Shown: in pieces, positions 12,101 to 23,600 of the stretch | Position numbering within the stretch: position 1 is the first letter of the stretch | Layout of the letters: the number at the start of each line of letters is the position of its first letter | Assembly (NCBI RefSeq): GCF_004210375.1 | Contig: NC_134835.1 | Location: forward strand, 66,742,447-66,806,446 | Direction: 5' to 3' | Source: Tachypleus tridentatus | Lineage: Eukaryota; Arthropoda; Merostomata; Xiphosura; Limulidae | DNA: 64,000 nt | Made by a program: the position numbers and the translations under genes | The notes under the pieces: generated by a model | Databases searched by the model: none | Told to the model about the DNA's origin: nothing | What the model saw: the letters and a program-made list of their open reading frames with translations, nothing else

Positions 12101-13991
12101 TTGCGTTCTGAACAAAAAATTGCCAATTTCTCATAGTAGAAGCTTTATTCCCATGGGAAAAATAAAGACTAACTTGGATGAATTTGTACCAGCTCTTGTC
12201 TTTCTAGTTAGTAAGCCAGAAAAATTGTGATAGGTGGAGGAAATTATCTGCTTTTTGCTTGGTACTGTTTTCTATTTTGATGTATTATTTAATTGAAAAT
12301 TATTTTATTACTATCATTAGTTTAAAAAAGTAGTGTTAAGTGTCATCGATAGCCAACAGCAAAATAAAGAAGAAAAGTGCAAGTACTTCTAGTTTTTCTT
12401 GTTTATTTTTTATTTATTGTTATAAAAGTAGCTAAAGCACAAAAATAGGGAACTTTTTAGGTTTCAGTTAAGGTAAAATACGTAATACAATAAAAATGTT
12501 TCACAAGGCATGCATGCGAGCAGGTCACGAGTAATATAATTCAATAAAAGTACTATTTATTAAAAATATTTCACAAAAAATATGGTTGTGTGTGTGAAAG
12601 ACTTATTGCATACTGAAAGATTCCTAAACTTTTGTGAAGATATACACAGTGTATTGAAAGTTAGAAGTCTTGAATCTATAAAGACTGAGTACAAAGAGGT
12701 CACATGGTGGGTCAAATTGATCAAGTTTGTATTGAGAGAGCTGGACAAGTATGCCATGTTTTACCATACATTCCATTATACTTAATTTAAACCTGTTCTT
12801 TCTAAACTTTCAGTTGAATAAAAAATATTGCTCAATAGCTAATACTATTTATTATGGTTGGAATATTACAACCTAAGTTTTGTTTTGCAATTTTAATGCT
12901 TATGCTTGAATTTGAGGAAATTCTCAAACATCTGTATTAAAGATTTTTTTTGGGTGATACTGTGTTTTTTTTCATTTATAATTTTATTAAATGTTTCATT
13001 TTGTTGTTCAAGTCCTTTATTTGAGTAAAATAATTGAACAATAGTATTCAATAAACAAGGGTTTGAATTATCAAAATATCTTGACATCACCTACTGTACC
13101 CTCTAAATCTAGGCTTATCTTAATTCTTGTTGTAGAATAAACGTTGTGTAATTTTTAAACAAATATGAATTAACATGAAAATATTATCAGTTGCAAAATA
13201 AAATACAGGGTGTTCGGAAAGTCACTGTGCAGTTTTGTCTGTTAATAAATATATAAGTTCACAGTGACTTTCTGAACACCCTGTATAAAAGAAACCATAA
13301 AATAACTAGGTCTGTGTTTTGTTCCTAAGTCTTTAAAAACTTTGTTAGATTCCTGTTTTTGATCCCTACAGAAGTTGTAGCTAGTATCTGTGTACATAAA
13401 CTATAGATTACAGACTAAGAATTGAATGTTTGAACAGTTTTTCTTTGTGAATTATAGTAAATAAATGTTATCAAATAATGCAGTATTAATCCTAATGTTT
13501 TTGAAGTGAAAATTATAGAAATAGATAGAGTTCAATTTCTCATTGATACAATTTAATACAATTTTATTCAGAATATGTAGTGCACATTTTGTTAAGAAAT
13601 CATTTTTTTTTAAATGCTGTTGACAGTAATTTCAGTATCAAACCACAAGACAAATTCTACACATTTATGCAGCATATAATAAGTTTTCTAATTGGTCAAT
13701 GAACTGCAGTGGGATGTATCTCATTTCATGATTATTTATATAAGAAACTACTGATACGTTATTGCTGATTCAAGAGAATTGTGGAATAATGATTTCATTA
13801 AGTATTAAGCCATGGTTATGAAAGAAGACTGCATGTTTAGCATTTATGAGTTGTGTTGAATTGTCATTAGTGTGTTTTAGTTATCAAATGTTAAATGTAT
13901 CTTTCAGATTGACGAGGGCTGGTGGAGAGGAGAATGCCGAGGTGTACTTGGATTGTTTCCAGCTAATTATGTTGAGCTTCTTAATCACTGA
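1..13991 (+). CDS. CTTN: Cortactin (actin-binding scaffold with SH3 domain), 5'-truncated by window edge
   Basis: Exons read at 1-106, 1057-1223, 2902-2968, 4753-4901, 5280-5426, 8285-8414, 9991-10092, 10587-10642 and 13908-13991; together 1008 bases, 335 residues plus TGA, all in frame. Residues 2-91 hold two full cortactin repeats and the start of a last, partial one (each opens KGFGGKYG or QGFGGKYG and has a DKSA core). Residues 114-180 form a charged Lys/Glu/Arg/Ala helix starting [16 protein letters not shown], as in cortactin and HS1. Residues 181-278 are an acidic, Pro/Gln-rich linker. Residues 279-335 are a C-terminal SH3 domain with ALYDY (283-287), the acidic RT loop, WW (313-314) and [10 protein letters not shown]. 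In the family the repeats bind F-actin, the lost N-terminal acidic region binds Arp2/3, and the SH3 domain recruits dynamin and WASP-family partners at the cell cortex. The start codon and N-terminal acidic region lie left of the window. Identification is firm; orthologue name inferred. Confidence 0.93.
107..1056 (+). other. Cortactin intron a
   Basis: AT-rich intron between two repeat-coding exons, GTAAAT donor and CTGCCTAG acceptor. I see no recognisable element inside. Confidence 0.8.
1057..1223 (+). CDS. CTTN: Cortactin exon b: repeat plus last partial repeat
   Basis: Acceptor TCTGCCTAG; donor AAG-GTATCA, phase 0. It encodes [13 protein letters not shown] through a full repeat and on into [16 protein letters not shown] of the final partial repeat. 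An ATG at 1041 opens the same frame but lies in the intron and is not a real start. Confidence 0.93.
1224..2901 (+). other. Cortactin intron b
   Basis: AT-rich 1.7-kb intron with a CTCTTCAG acceptor. No repeat family recognised. Confidence 0.75.
2902..2968 (+). CDS. CTTN: Cortactin exon c: end of partial repeat
   Basis: Encodes 22 residues ([12 protein letters not shown]..., ending KVKPEK) that finish the partial repeat and lead to the helix. Donor G-GTTAGA, a weak but usable site; phase 1 out. The frame is fixed by both neighbours. Confidence 0.85.
2969..4752 (+). other. Cortactin intron c
   Basis: 1.8-kb AT-rich intron. It carries the 34-bp tandem repeat at 4021-4181 and a poly-T run near 4585; otherwise nothing recognised. 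Confidence 0.75.
4021..4181 (+). repeat. 34-bp tandem repeat, 4.7 copies
   Basis: Units begin at 4021, 4055, 4089, 4123 and 4157, each opening AATGTAACYATAAAGT, exactly 34 bases apart and differing at a few positions. Because 34 is not a multiple of three, the minus-strand open frame here is fortuitous. Confidence 0.92.
4753..4901 (+). CDS. CTTN: Cortactin exon d: helical region, GC donor
   Basis: Acceptor TCTTGCAG. Encodes [16 protein letters not shown] and a charged helix rich in Glu, Arg, Lys and Ala. It ends GCAGAAGAG followed by GCAAGT, a GC-type donor. Using the nearby GTTTAT as donor would bring a stop a few codons into the next exon, so the GC donor is required by frame. Confidence 0.9.
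5280..5426 (+). CDS. CTTN: Cortactin exon e: end of helix and acidic linker
   Basis: Acceptor TTTCTTGTAG, donor CAA-GTATGT, 49 codons, phase 0 at both ends. Starts [11 protein letters not shown], finishing the charged helix, then becomes acidic with Pro, Gly and Gln. Confidence 0.9.
5427..8284 (+). other. Cortactin intron e
   Basis: 2.9-kb AT-rich intron. The stretch 5470-5640 is less AT-rich (GGGCCC motifs) and reads like the tail of a dispersed repeat, but I could not place it in a family. No coding signal otherwise. Confidence 0.7.
8285..8414 (+). CDS. CTTN: Cortactin exon f: Pro/Glu/Gln linker
   Basis: Acceptor CCTTTCCAG, donor G-GTAAAT, phase 0 in and 1 out. Encodes a low-complexity linker ([18 protein letters not shown]...) rich in Glu, Pro and Gln. 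It occupies the place of the Pro-rich, phosphorylated linker of vertebrate cortactin but is not alignable with it by eye. Confidence 0.85.
9144..9568. repeat. 138-bp inverted repeat with 149-bp spacer
   Basis: Arm 9144-9281 matches the reverse complement of 9431-9568 over 138 bases without gaps and with about six mismatches. Examples are CCAAGTGTGAAACTG in the left arm against CAGTTTCACACTTGG in the right. The spacer is 9282-9430. The homology ends sharply at both ends of each arm. A transcript would form a long hairpin. It may be a foldback transposon or an inverted duplication; no target duplication was identified. Confidence 0.92.
9571..9840 (+). repeat. 30-bp minisatellite, 9 copies
   Basis: Nine exact 30-base units (AAATGTATCTGTAACAACTG followed by TGTGACGTTR) run without gaps from two bases after the right arm of the inverted repeat. 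The first and last units are the most divergent; central ones are nearly identical. The ten-codon period leaves frames open on both strands, which explains the repetitive predicted peptides. Confidence 0.95.
9991..10092 (+). CDS. CTTN: Cortactin exon g: linker and start of SH3
   Basis: Acceptor TTTTCTTCAG; donor G-GTTTGT, phase 1 both sides. Encodes [11 protein letters not shown], then [12 protein letters not shown], the first strand and ALYDY motif of the SH3 domain. Confidence 0.93.
10587..10642 (+). CDS. CTTN: Cortactin exon h: SH3 RT loop
   Basis: Acceptor TTTTATAG; donor ATG-GTGAGT. Encodes [19 protein letters not shown], closely matching the acidic RT loop of vertebrate cortactin SH3 domains. 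Confidence 0.95.
11401..11608 (+). mobile_element. SINE-A, 5'-truncated (tRNA head missing)
   Basis: Begins AAACATGCTTGCCCTTTCAG, just after where the tRNA-like B box would lie. It continues through the family body (CAATCCCACTATT, GCTGCCTTCCCTCTAGTCTT) to a CAAAACAAAACAAAACC tail. Divergence and truncation suggest an old copy. Confidence 0.88.
13206..13283. mobile_element. Mariner-type MITE, 78 bp deletion derivative
   Basis: Flanked by TA on both sides. The left end CAGGGTGTTCGGAAAGTCAC and the right end (complement CAGGGTGTTCAGAAAGTCAC) form terminal inverted repeats over about 24 bases around a short AT-rich centre. The internal sequence matches both ends, but not the middle, of the 243-bp copy at 51085-51327. 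Confidence 0.88.
13908..13991 (+). CDS. CTTN: Cortactin terminal exon: SH3 C-terminal half and stop
   Basis: Acceptor ATCTTTCAG; encodes [20 protein letters not shown] and YVELLNH, then TGA at 13989-13991. It contains the two Trp and the ALFPANY-type motif (here GLFPANY) that form the ligand groove. The stop follows directly after the SH3 domain, as in cortactin. Confidence 0.95.
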   Translation: MDEGWWRGECRGVLGLFPANYVELLNH

Positions 13992-16900
13992 CATCCAGCA
14001 AAAAAAAAGAAAAAAGAAAGAAATAATGTGTTACCTGCGATCTATGAATTATAACTATATTTTTGTGAATTTTTTCTGGAATAATAATAATTAATCTTAA
14101 ATAAATTCACCCAGGCAAATTGCTGTTGCTCGAATTAGGTCTACATCTGGTATCATCATTTATTTGTATGATCTGTTTCTTTATAATGGTTTAAAGAATG
14201 TAGAATACAAAATGTTCATCAAATTTTGCAAAGAAATATATTTTTAATAATGAAAAAAGAAAGTATAATATTTTTCATGGTTTCTATAAATATGATTTTT
14301 TCAAGTGTGTTTGGAAAATAGTTTTTTGCTTTTTTTTACATTAAATAAGCTGACAAGAGGTCTTCCAGTTGTGTCTTACAGAATCAGCTGTAACTAGAAG
14401 TTTCATTTGTCATCATGGAATTTACAGTCGTTGTAATCCAAACAGTATAAAAGAAAAAAATATATTTTTGAACTCTTGTTTATGAACATAATTTTCCTTG
14501 TGAAGCAAAGCTTCAAAATTTCTTTTCATGGTAATAAGCGTGACAGAATACTATTGTTTTATTTTTTTCATTGTCATATTAGGAAATTAGGTTCTACCTT
14601 CATGAAGAGTAATTTAAAAATTAGAATAGAAAACAAAACTCAACTTTATGTTTAAGTAGGAATGGAATGTCCACAAAGCATTGAGTAGTTGTATAGTTAG
14701 TATTTCTATGTATTTTAGTCTTCATACTTAGTCTTGTTTATCAAGCTGCAGGTACTTGACAAACAACTTCAAAATGTGTATTATGTTTTCCTCAATTTTA
14801 TACATTTTTATTAAAGTGTATTATGTTGTATGAAGAAACTTAATTGTTCAGAAAACCTGAACCTATGGTTTGATTTGATTTAGTATTAGCTTTGTTTCTC
14901 AGTTATCCTGATGTGTAGTGGTAAAAAATTCAAGGTCCTAGTGAACATTTTTTGAAAAAAATTCTATTATACATATGTTTTTCATCACTGAAAACATGTT
15001 ATAGGATACTTTGTGCATTATATGTTAAAAACAATTTAAAGTAAAGCATACTCTACTATCACCTATTCACAACAGAAAATACTGGTGCTTAAAAATGTTG
15101 TTTTTTAAAAACATTTAAAATATGTTTTGTATAATATTTTATGTATGTTATATAATTCTAAAAACTTACAATCTAGGTTTCTTAATGGATTTGAAAATTG
15201 AGCTTGCTTAGATTGAATTAACAAATATTTCTATTAAATAAACAATGTAATGGGAAGGATAAAATAATTTTTGTTATGAAAAATGAAATATGTTGGTACT
15301 GAAATAAACAGTTTAGGTTATCAAGAAAAAACTTCCATTCTAATCTTCTTTTTCATGAACAATGCACTGAGAGTCTGTACAAAAGTAAGTCTTGGAAATC
15401 ACAAATCCATTTTTGAAACTGAATTCAGAAATTATAATGTCTATTACATCATAAATCCTAAAAATGTTTAAGAAGTTATAAGATTTATTACATTTCTTTT
15501 AGTGATAACATTTGATCTATTTTTATTACATACATTGTTTTTGTTTTTTGTATATGTAGATATATCAAGCACTAGGCTTGAACTACATAGATTCACCAAA
15601 TGACATTTATTAGATTTCTTAAAATTTGTGATTTATGTACAGGATATTAGCTTCAGAAATTCTGAAACGAGCTTAGGCCTAACAATGATGACATAGTTAA
15701 TGCTATTACTTTCACCTATTCAAATTTTATATTGAATTTATTTTTAAAATTTTCAAAATTACACAAAGCTATGGTAGACTATGAATGTAACTTCAGAACA
15801 GAACTTGGAATCCATGTTAGGTGAGAGGGAGAGAACTTGAATCACTTTGGGCATCATAGAGTCTTAAGACTATTTCATGTGTATTTAATCACATTCAACA
15901 AAATATTAGTGTTTGGCATTTAAATTACAATTGATAACTGGAACCAATTCTTATTTTGTGAATATTTAAATTATTAGGCTTGGTAAAACTTGATAGTTTA
16001 TTAGGATCCAATAACAGTATGAAGCATTTTCAATGTGTGACATATAACTGTCCACCTGTATGTTGAAAATACTTGTTTCATGTCATTACAGGTTTATTTG
16101 AAGGTTACATTGAAATGGTATTTTCAAGTAGACAAAACATTAGGACTTTATTATATGTCAACTCAAATGAGCTAAATTTTATACTTAAAAACTGTGATAA
16201 ATAACCCAGTAAATAAAAATTGTTAGTTGTTAAACATGAAGTACTTTTAATGTTAGGAAGACTTTATCTAAAGATTGTGACATGTTTACTTAACCATATT
16301 TTTGAAGAGTAGTTTGTTTTTTAAACATGCTTTTCCTGTTACAGCAAAATTTCAAAAAGTTTGGAATGTGCTAATAACTTAATGTATTAAATTAATTATA
16401 CTTAGTAACTCCATTATTTACAAAAATGTACACCCAAACTTATACCAGATTAACTGTGTGCAGTTGGATTACATTTAAATTTGTAGTTGATCAACATTGT
16501 AGAACTGAAAGCTGTAAATGAGCAACATATTACAGTTGAAATCTTCATATGTAGCTCTTTCACATTGTGATATTCATCCAGTTATATTTACTGGGTTTAG
16601 TATAATACAGAGTGAACTTAAATTGGAAATATTAAGTAAGTTGAGTACTGTTCTATATTTAAATTGAACAATTTTGGTGTATCGAAATCCCTTCAAGTAA
16701 ACAAATATGATTGTCAAAGCACTTCCATAGACAGTTATATAATACTGAATTAAATTTGAATAAGTATTGATTAAATTATAATGAAGTGATTTACAGGTGA
16801 CTAGCTTTCCTTTTATTGTGATGACTGTTTTGTGCATCTCACTTTGCTTGTTAGATGATGCTGCATGGTTATATTACTTAAAACTTTCAGATAAATATTA

Positions 16901-17509
16901 ATATTGTACTTATGATGCATCTGCTGGCAGATTCAGGTGAATGGTGTGAAGTGTTGGACTTGGAAAAGCTGAGATACACAATTTTTTGTATCAGTACTTT
17001 GATCCAATTTGTATTATCAGATTACTGAATAAAACAACGATTTTCTTAGATACAAGGATAGCTTATGATCCAGTATACTTACTTTCAAAGTCTATACATG
17101 CTATAATATTACATACTTTAAATACAGGTGAAATGAAACTGATATTTGAAAACATGGAGCACTGCTATTGCAAAAAATGTAAAAAGTTTGCCACTTTCAA
17201 TTATCATAAAGTCTCAATTCCTGAGAAAATGTGTCCACTTACACTGTCTTTAAATAACAGACATCACAAATTGCTTTTGGTCAGATTGATATAAAATGTA
17301 TATGGGATATATAAAAAAACTATAGATGAAACTAGTTGCAACTTCAAATTTTAATCTGAATCACAAAACTACTATTTTAAAGTGTCATTTGTATGGTAGA
17401 GAACTAATAAATCTATATAATAATTCAAATCTTGCTCTAGGGCTAAATAAAGCTAAAACTTTATCCATCATTTTATAAAACAAAACTTCCACCTCAAGTT
17501 ATTTATCAT
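13992..17509. other. Convergent intergenic region with two 3' UTRs
   Basis: Cortactin stops at 13991 on plus and the sulfotransferase at 17510 on minus. Candidate plus-strand poly(A) signals AATAAA lie at 14100-14105 and 15237-15242; which one is used cannot be told from sequence. The rest is AT-rich with no recognised repeat or gene. Confidence 0.7.
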
Positions 17510-17646
17510 TTATTGGATAAAAGTATCTTGTAAGTCGTAATGGAAGGATAACCCAGTTTCTTCACTTTGGAACTTCTCTTCAATCCACTCATCCATGACT
17601 TGATTCATTTCTTTAGTGAAGTAATTTTTCCAGTCACCTACAATTC
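17510..17646 (-). CDS. Sulfotransferase last exon
   Basis: Acceptor TTTCTTTGCAG, phase 1. Encodes IVGDWKNYFTKEMNQ, the end of the PAPS-binding RKGxxGDWK motif and the C-terminal helix, ending LQDTFIQ and TAA at 17510-17512. Confidence 0.93.
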
Positions 17647-20600
17647 CTGCAAAGAAAGTGTTCTACAATGATCACAGGAAAACATTCTAATTAACTTTAT
17701 TAAAGCAATGTTTAAAGCATATGGTTAATTATATGCCCAGACTATATTTTTATTCCTTACTAACAACATACACAATGGGTGAATATCATGAGCACACAAA
17801 AAATATGGATCTGCAAGTTTGGCATTTGCATCCAATTACACTAAAATCTAATAGTCGATCAGTCTAAAGCCATCCATGCAATAGATTTTGATGATGAGAA
17901 ATCCACTTGAAATAAAAATGTATCTCAATGTTTGGTAAGGATATTAACACTTTTGGATAAGCAGAGAACAAAATTTTGACCTTCCTAGGTCATCTTAACC
18001 TGAAGATGACCTAGGAAGGTTGAAATGTTGTTCGCTGCTTATCAGTAAAAGTGTTATTACCCATACCAGCCATTCTGAGATACATCCAAGCAGTGTGCTA
18101 TTGCAAATAGAATTTAAGATTATATCTACAGAAATATTGCATACAAGTCTAAAGAGGTTATAATTTAATTGTACATGTCACTAGTTAGGTCACATTTGGA
18201 ATATTGTGCACAGTCTTAGGTTCCTTTCCTTGGGAAGGTTATCAAATTGTTGGAAAGGTTCAGAGAAGGGCTACTAGAATGGTGCCTGGGATGGAGGGGT
18301 TTGTCCTATGAGTAGAGACTAAAATCTCTCAAATTGTTTTATCTTGGGGAAAAAAAAAAGAGAAGGGTGATCTGATTGAGTTGTTTATGTATCATCTTTC
18401 TTTGTATTTAACCAAGAATAGGAGGAATATGGAGTACAAGTATAAATTTTGGCAGGGAAGGAGTCATCTTCAGCTGAGACAGTTTTATTTTCCTAACAGG
18501 GTGGTTGACCTTTGGAATAGGTTGCCTTCAGGTGTTGAAAAAGCACTAAATGTAAATACATTTAAGAAAAACTTAAGTATACAAATGGTAAGGGGTTGCT
18601 TTAATTTTTGTTTGTTTAGTGTGTGGAACAGCTGAAATAGACCAATAAGTCCCATGTTGTCCCAAAATTTTACAATATGTTACTTTAGTAGTCAAATTTT
18701 ATTGCAAGTCCTTTTGTTGAGAGTAACTAACCATGATAATAAGTTATCATGTTTGTTTTGTTGTATTATGTATTACTGATACTACATCTTTCTTTAACAC
18801 ACAGTTTGCAATTTATGGTTGAAATAGTTATGTGTTTATTAGTATATTTCATACTTTAAGATTTAGTTTTTAGTATGAAACTACAGCATACATAATTATG
18901 CAACATGTTGAAACTATAGCACACATTATGATGCTACATGCTCACTCCTACCCCTCCAGTTATAGCTGCTTAATGCAATGCAATGGACAAGTATAATTAA
19001 AACTATTTTAGTAAAATAAAATGAATGTTTTAGTACACTTTTTTTTTATAAAATGTGCCATGTTTGTGATTTTTTACACTTAGAAATACTATAATGTTTT
19101 TTAAATCCGTTCACTACAGAACTTTTTTTTTTTCTGATGAAATATTCAGGCCTGTAATGGTAATGTAATTTTGATGTAAGTACATACAATACAAATTAGC
19201 ATCTAGTATTCAAAACTTGCTGGTGATAAATCTTGGGACTTCTTGACATTTTTCAGGTGATAAGGACAAAAACCTCTTGTATAAATTAAGATTATAATAG
19301 CCACAGAGCAACATACAGTTGCAAAATCAACAACTACTGGAGTGGCCACAAAGATGCATCCCTAAACTTGTGTGAATTAAAATTACTCTGCTAAAGATAT
19401 GTGGTAGTCACATTACAAAATTACATGGTCAACATAATATATAAACATTATGAAACTTACTTCCTTGCAATGGAAACCAAAGCAAATACACATGTACAGG
19501 GATATAGGGAGAGAAGGCTAGTTACACATTATGACTTAAGGATGACCAAAATATTTTTCAGTCTCATTACAATGTTGTTGGTTTTTGTACTAGTCATTAT
19601 TGTTTTATAGTGCTGATGTAATTACCCTTTGACAAATAATACATTTAATAGCATTAGAATTATTGATATATACATGTACTAAAGATGTTATGTTACAATT
19701 CACATAGCAGGAATGAGAACATCTGATGAAATTTTTGGCTAGTCTGAGGTCCAAGCCAAGAATGTATAGTGCCCCAAAATAGTCTAAAATGCAGGAGAAT
19801 CAGTAAACATTGGACTTCTGCTATTTTAACTATTGTTTTAATGATAAAAACTGGTAATTTTGTGAAATATTTTGATACTGCCTACAAGTATTTATAACTG
19901 CAATGATTACATCAGTTCATTAAATACTGATTCATTACTTGTACCTATTAGCTTTCTTCAGATCAAATTACTGATCATTAATTTACAAACTTGAGTCTTT
20001 TAAAATGTAGTATGGAATATTAAAGATACATTGGTGCATGAACCTCTACCTATCCTACTAGATTGTTTTCAATTCTAAAGTACGATGTATATTGAGATTT
20101 TTTTTTATTGTGACATTTTCTTAGTACATGTTGATTAATAAAGAGATAATGGATTAGATCAGTAAGATGCAAAAATATTTTTTATATTAAATTTGTCAAA
20201 CAGGAAATTTGACTTGCATTTAAATGCAAAGAAGTATTATTGTGTTATAAAATGTAATTGAAATGGAACTGTTTGTTGATTCCTTAATAGCAAGCTTTCT
20301 GAGCACACAAAATACATTAAATATATAAATGTTATAAAACTGTTGTTTGTTTGAATTTTGTGCAAAGCGAGATGAGGGATATCTGCACTAGCTATCTCTA
20401 ATTTTGCAGTGTGAGACTAGGGAAGGCAGCTAGTCATCACCACTCACTGCCAACTCTTGGGCTGTTCTTTTCCAAACGAATAGTGGGATTGACTGTCACA
20501 TTATAATGCCTGGCGAGCATGTTTGGTGTGATGGGGATTCAAACCTGTGACCCTCAGATTACAAGTCAAGTGCCTTAACCACCTGGCCATATCTATAAAT

Positions 20601-23600
20601 ACTGTATTGTAATATGTGTTCATTCAGTTTATTTGAAACAATGCAAAATGATAGCTTTTGAGGTTGAAAATATTTTTGGATTCCTTGACATTTAATATGT
20701 TTTCATTCACAACAGAGTCCTCAACTACTGAAAACAATTTTGTCATCTATCTGCTCTCCTCAAGTTTTACCAGACTATGTCTCTCTGTCATATTTAGGTT
20801 TCATTTAAATTATCACAACCATGAAAGAAACATTCTTAAGGCAATGATAAAACAAGTGCACATAATTAAGGCAGACGGAATAACATTCAAAGTCTTTCTG
20901 ATTGTCTACCATAACATTTGAAGGAGTTAATACAATTCCAAATATTCAGTAACCTATTGGTGTAACTTATCAATTTGATCTTAGTGTAAACATCACAGTA
21001 AACAAGGCAAAATCTAATCAAACTTATTAAGACAATTGGGTTGTCTGCAATCCCAACTTTTCTCTTACCAGATTTGAATGAATTTGGTGAACAACCAATT
21101 TGACAAGAGAAATAGCCAAATAGCGACCATATCTCAACACTGAAATGTATATCCTGCTGTAGACTTTGTGCAGTGAAAGGGTTAAAAATTAATTTTGACA
21201 GACATAACAAAAAGTTCTGATGTATTAAGATAATACACACTGTATCTTGCAAGGTTTTGCAAAAATTAATTTTTTTTGTAGGAAAGTTACTGACATTGGT
21301 TCGGAAGTAAATCATTACATAGAACTGAATATAGATGTAATGTTTAAAAATTATCATAAATAAATGCACACAACATTACAAAAAATAAAAGATGGAAACT
21401 TAATTTACATAAAGCACAAAACTGTAAGTTAATGTTGTTACCTTTCCTCATAAACTTGGATTCATTCTTGTTTCGAAAATCAAGATCATCCCAGTGTGAA
21501 TAATTGACAGAAGGATTTTTAGCCATTTGTTGAAAAGAACAATGATAAGCAATTCTTTTTATTTCTTCTTCAGTAAGAGATTTTCCAAGAAAATCAGCAA
21601 TCCTCTTCACATTTGCCACAATATTCTGAACAACATTTGTGAAAAACAGAAGTCTAAATAAATGTATGTTTATTTTATAAATTTCACCTACCCAACAATG
21701 TGCAGCAGAAAATCAGTAAGAAAAGCTAAATAAGTAATGATGACTAGAATTATTACCAACATAAGAAACCTATCAAACTAATTAACTAAATGTATTTCAA
21801 CACTAACATTTTGAATGAATTTAACAGCTATTTATCTATCATTAATATTATTATTTATCCACCTAGAGCTCAGTGCTCTTTAAACTTGAATATGAGTTAT
21901 GTATCTTCCACAACATTTGAAGTGTTAACAACAGCTGACCAACAATAATTAATTTCATTCACAACACTAATTTTATGAGTGACTTGTAGTGTTCCCTCTT
22001 GGCTGTGTGACTGCCCAACAACCAATCAAATGCCATGCACTTCATTATTCCAGCCTCTCACATCCTTAGTAATGGTGAACACATTGATAGTCTTAGTGAC
22101 CCTGACAGTTGATACACCTAAGGCTCAAATAGCCAAATGGTAGCATTTCAAAGCAGCCTAATAATCCAATAGGGTTGATGATCTTAAAATAACCCCAACC
22201 TCTAAAAAAAGCTAGTAGTGCACATGAAAAAATTCATTATATATACTGATTATAAAAGTTAAAGGGAACATTGGTGATTTGCACAGAATATTAACGTGCT
22301 TGTAAATGTATGATAGGTAGTAATGATAAATATGTGTATAATAGCCTTTCTACAATTTCTTACACATTTATGTACCTTGTGAAGATCTTCATAAAAAAGA
22401 AACAACACATTTTCATCATTCCTGTGTTCCCACCATTCTAGGTAATGTTTCCATATGGGTCCATAAGGAACTAAATAGTAATAATGAAATTTATGATAAA
22501 ACATTTCATGGAAGGGAACATAAAACTCTGCTGTAAGTGACACAAAATTTCTAAATTAGAACTTGAATGTGCATGCAAGATGACTTTACCTTCTTTAATT
22601 TATTCCCTTCATACATATAAAATTACAGAATAACTAAGAAAGAAAACAAAGAATACTACCGAATATATTTTTCATTTGCTTCAAATAACACCTGGGTCAT
22701 TAAAACAAAACTTAGTACATATTAGGTCAGTGAATAAACACATTTATTTTTGAAAATTATAAAATATTTTTCAAGTAAGGGTTCTACACTTACTTTTACC
22801 ATCAAGAAAGCTTTTGAAAAATTCTTCAAAAGAACCCTTGTAACTTATTTCTTTCACCATGCGTAAAAAGTGGTAATATGAAACCAATACATCCTTAGGG
22901 TTACGCACTATGTACACTACCTGAAAACAGCAAGTGAAAAAAGCTATTGGTAAACTGTATCAGATGCCTAAATATTACTTTGATAATTATAACATACAAA
23001 TGACGTTTAGAAGCAAGACAGAGCTTTCAATAAGCTTAAAAAATCTGATTTCATACTAATAACTACTCACATAAGTTCCAAATTAGGTTTTTTTTCTCAG
23101 GAGAATGTTAGTTTCTTATCAACAACAATAGTCATATTTTAATCAGATATGCTACTGTACTTGACTAGACAACTGTAATTAAATCAGAAAGAAAGTTACT
23201 TTTGGTTTAATCTGATGTGCTTCTGGAGGAAGTAATGAGTATGGGAGATGGCTTTTCAAGAAACGAGGGGAAGACATCTTCTTTATGGTGTTTAGGCCAG
23301 GATAGAGAAATTCTATAAATGGAAATCGCTGTTCAAGATTCTTTGCTTGAGCAGCAGTGAAGTCCATATCTGTTGCTATGATATAAACCAACTCTTGAAC
23401 CCAAGTTGTTCCTTTTGAAATAAAATATGTTTTTAATAATAAAATCTGTAAACTATATTTTCATAATTTTCTGTATAATAAACTAGAAGGCCTTATCCTT
23501 GTAAAGATGTTACTCCCATTAAACAACTTGTTCACAATGGTGTGGTTAACACTGCAAATGTTTCTCACAAATCCTCTTTTCTAGTTAATAAGAATTTATT

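Larger units (their letters stand above)
10643..13907 (+). other. Cortactin last intron
   Basis: 3.3-kb intron splitting the SH3 domain. It holds a 5'-truncated SINE (11401-11608) and a short mariner-type MITE (13206-13283); the rest is unassigned AT-rich DNA. Confidence 0.8.
17647..21441 (-). other. Sulfotransferase last intron
   Basis: 3.8 kb. It holds a hairpin MITE (17942-18059), a LINE 3' fragment (18087-18665) and a SINE (20343-20590). The remainder is AT-rich and unassigned. Confidence 0.8.

Noticed and set aside
16574-17294. Frames of 87 and 102 codons between cortactin and the sulfotransferase
   Set aside because: AT-rich low-complexity translations without conserved residues, in a 3' UTR/intergenic position.
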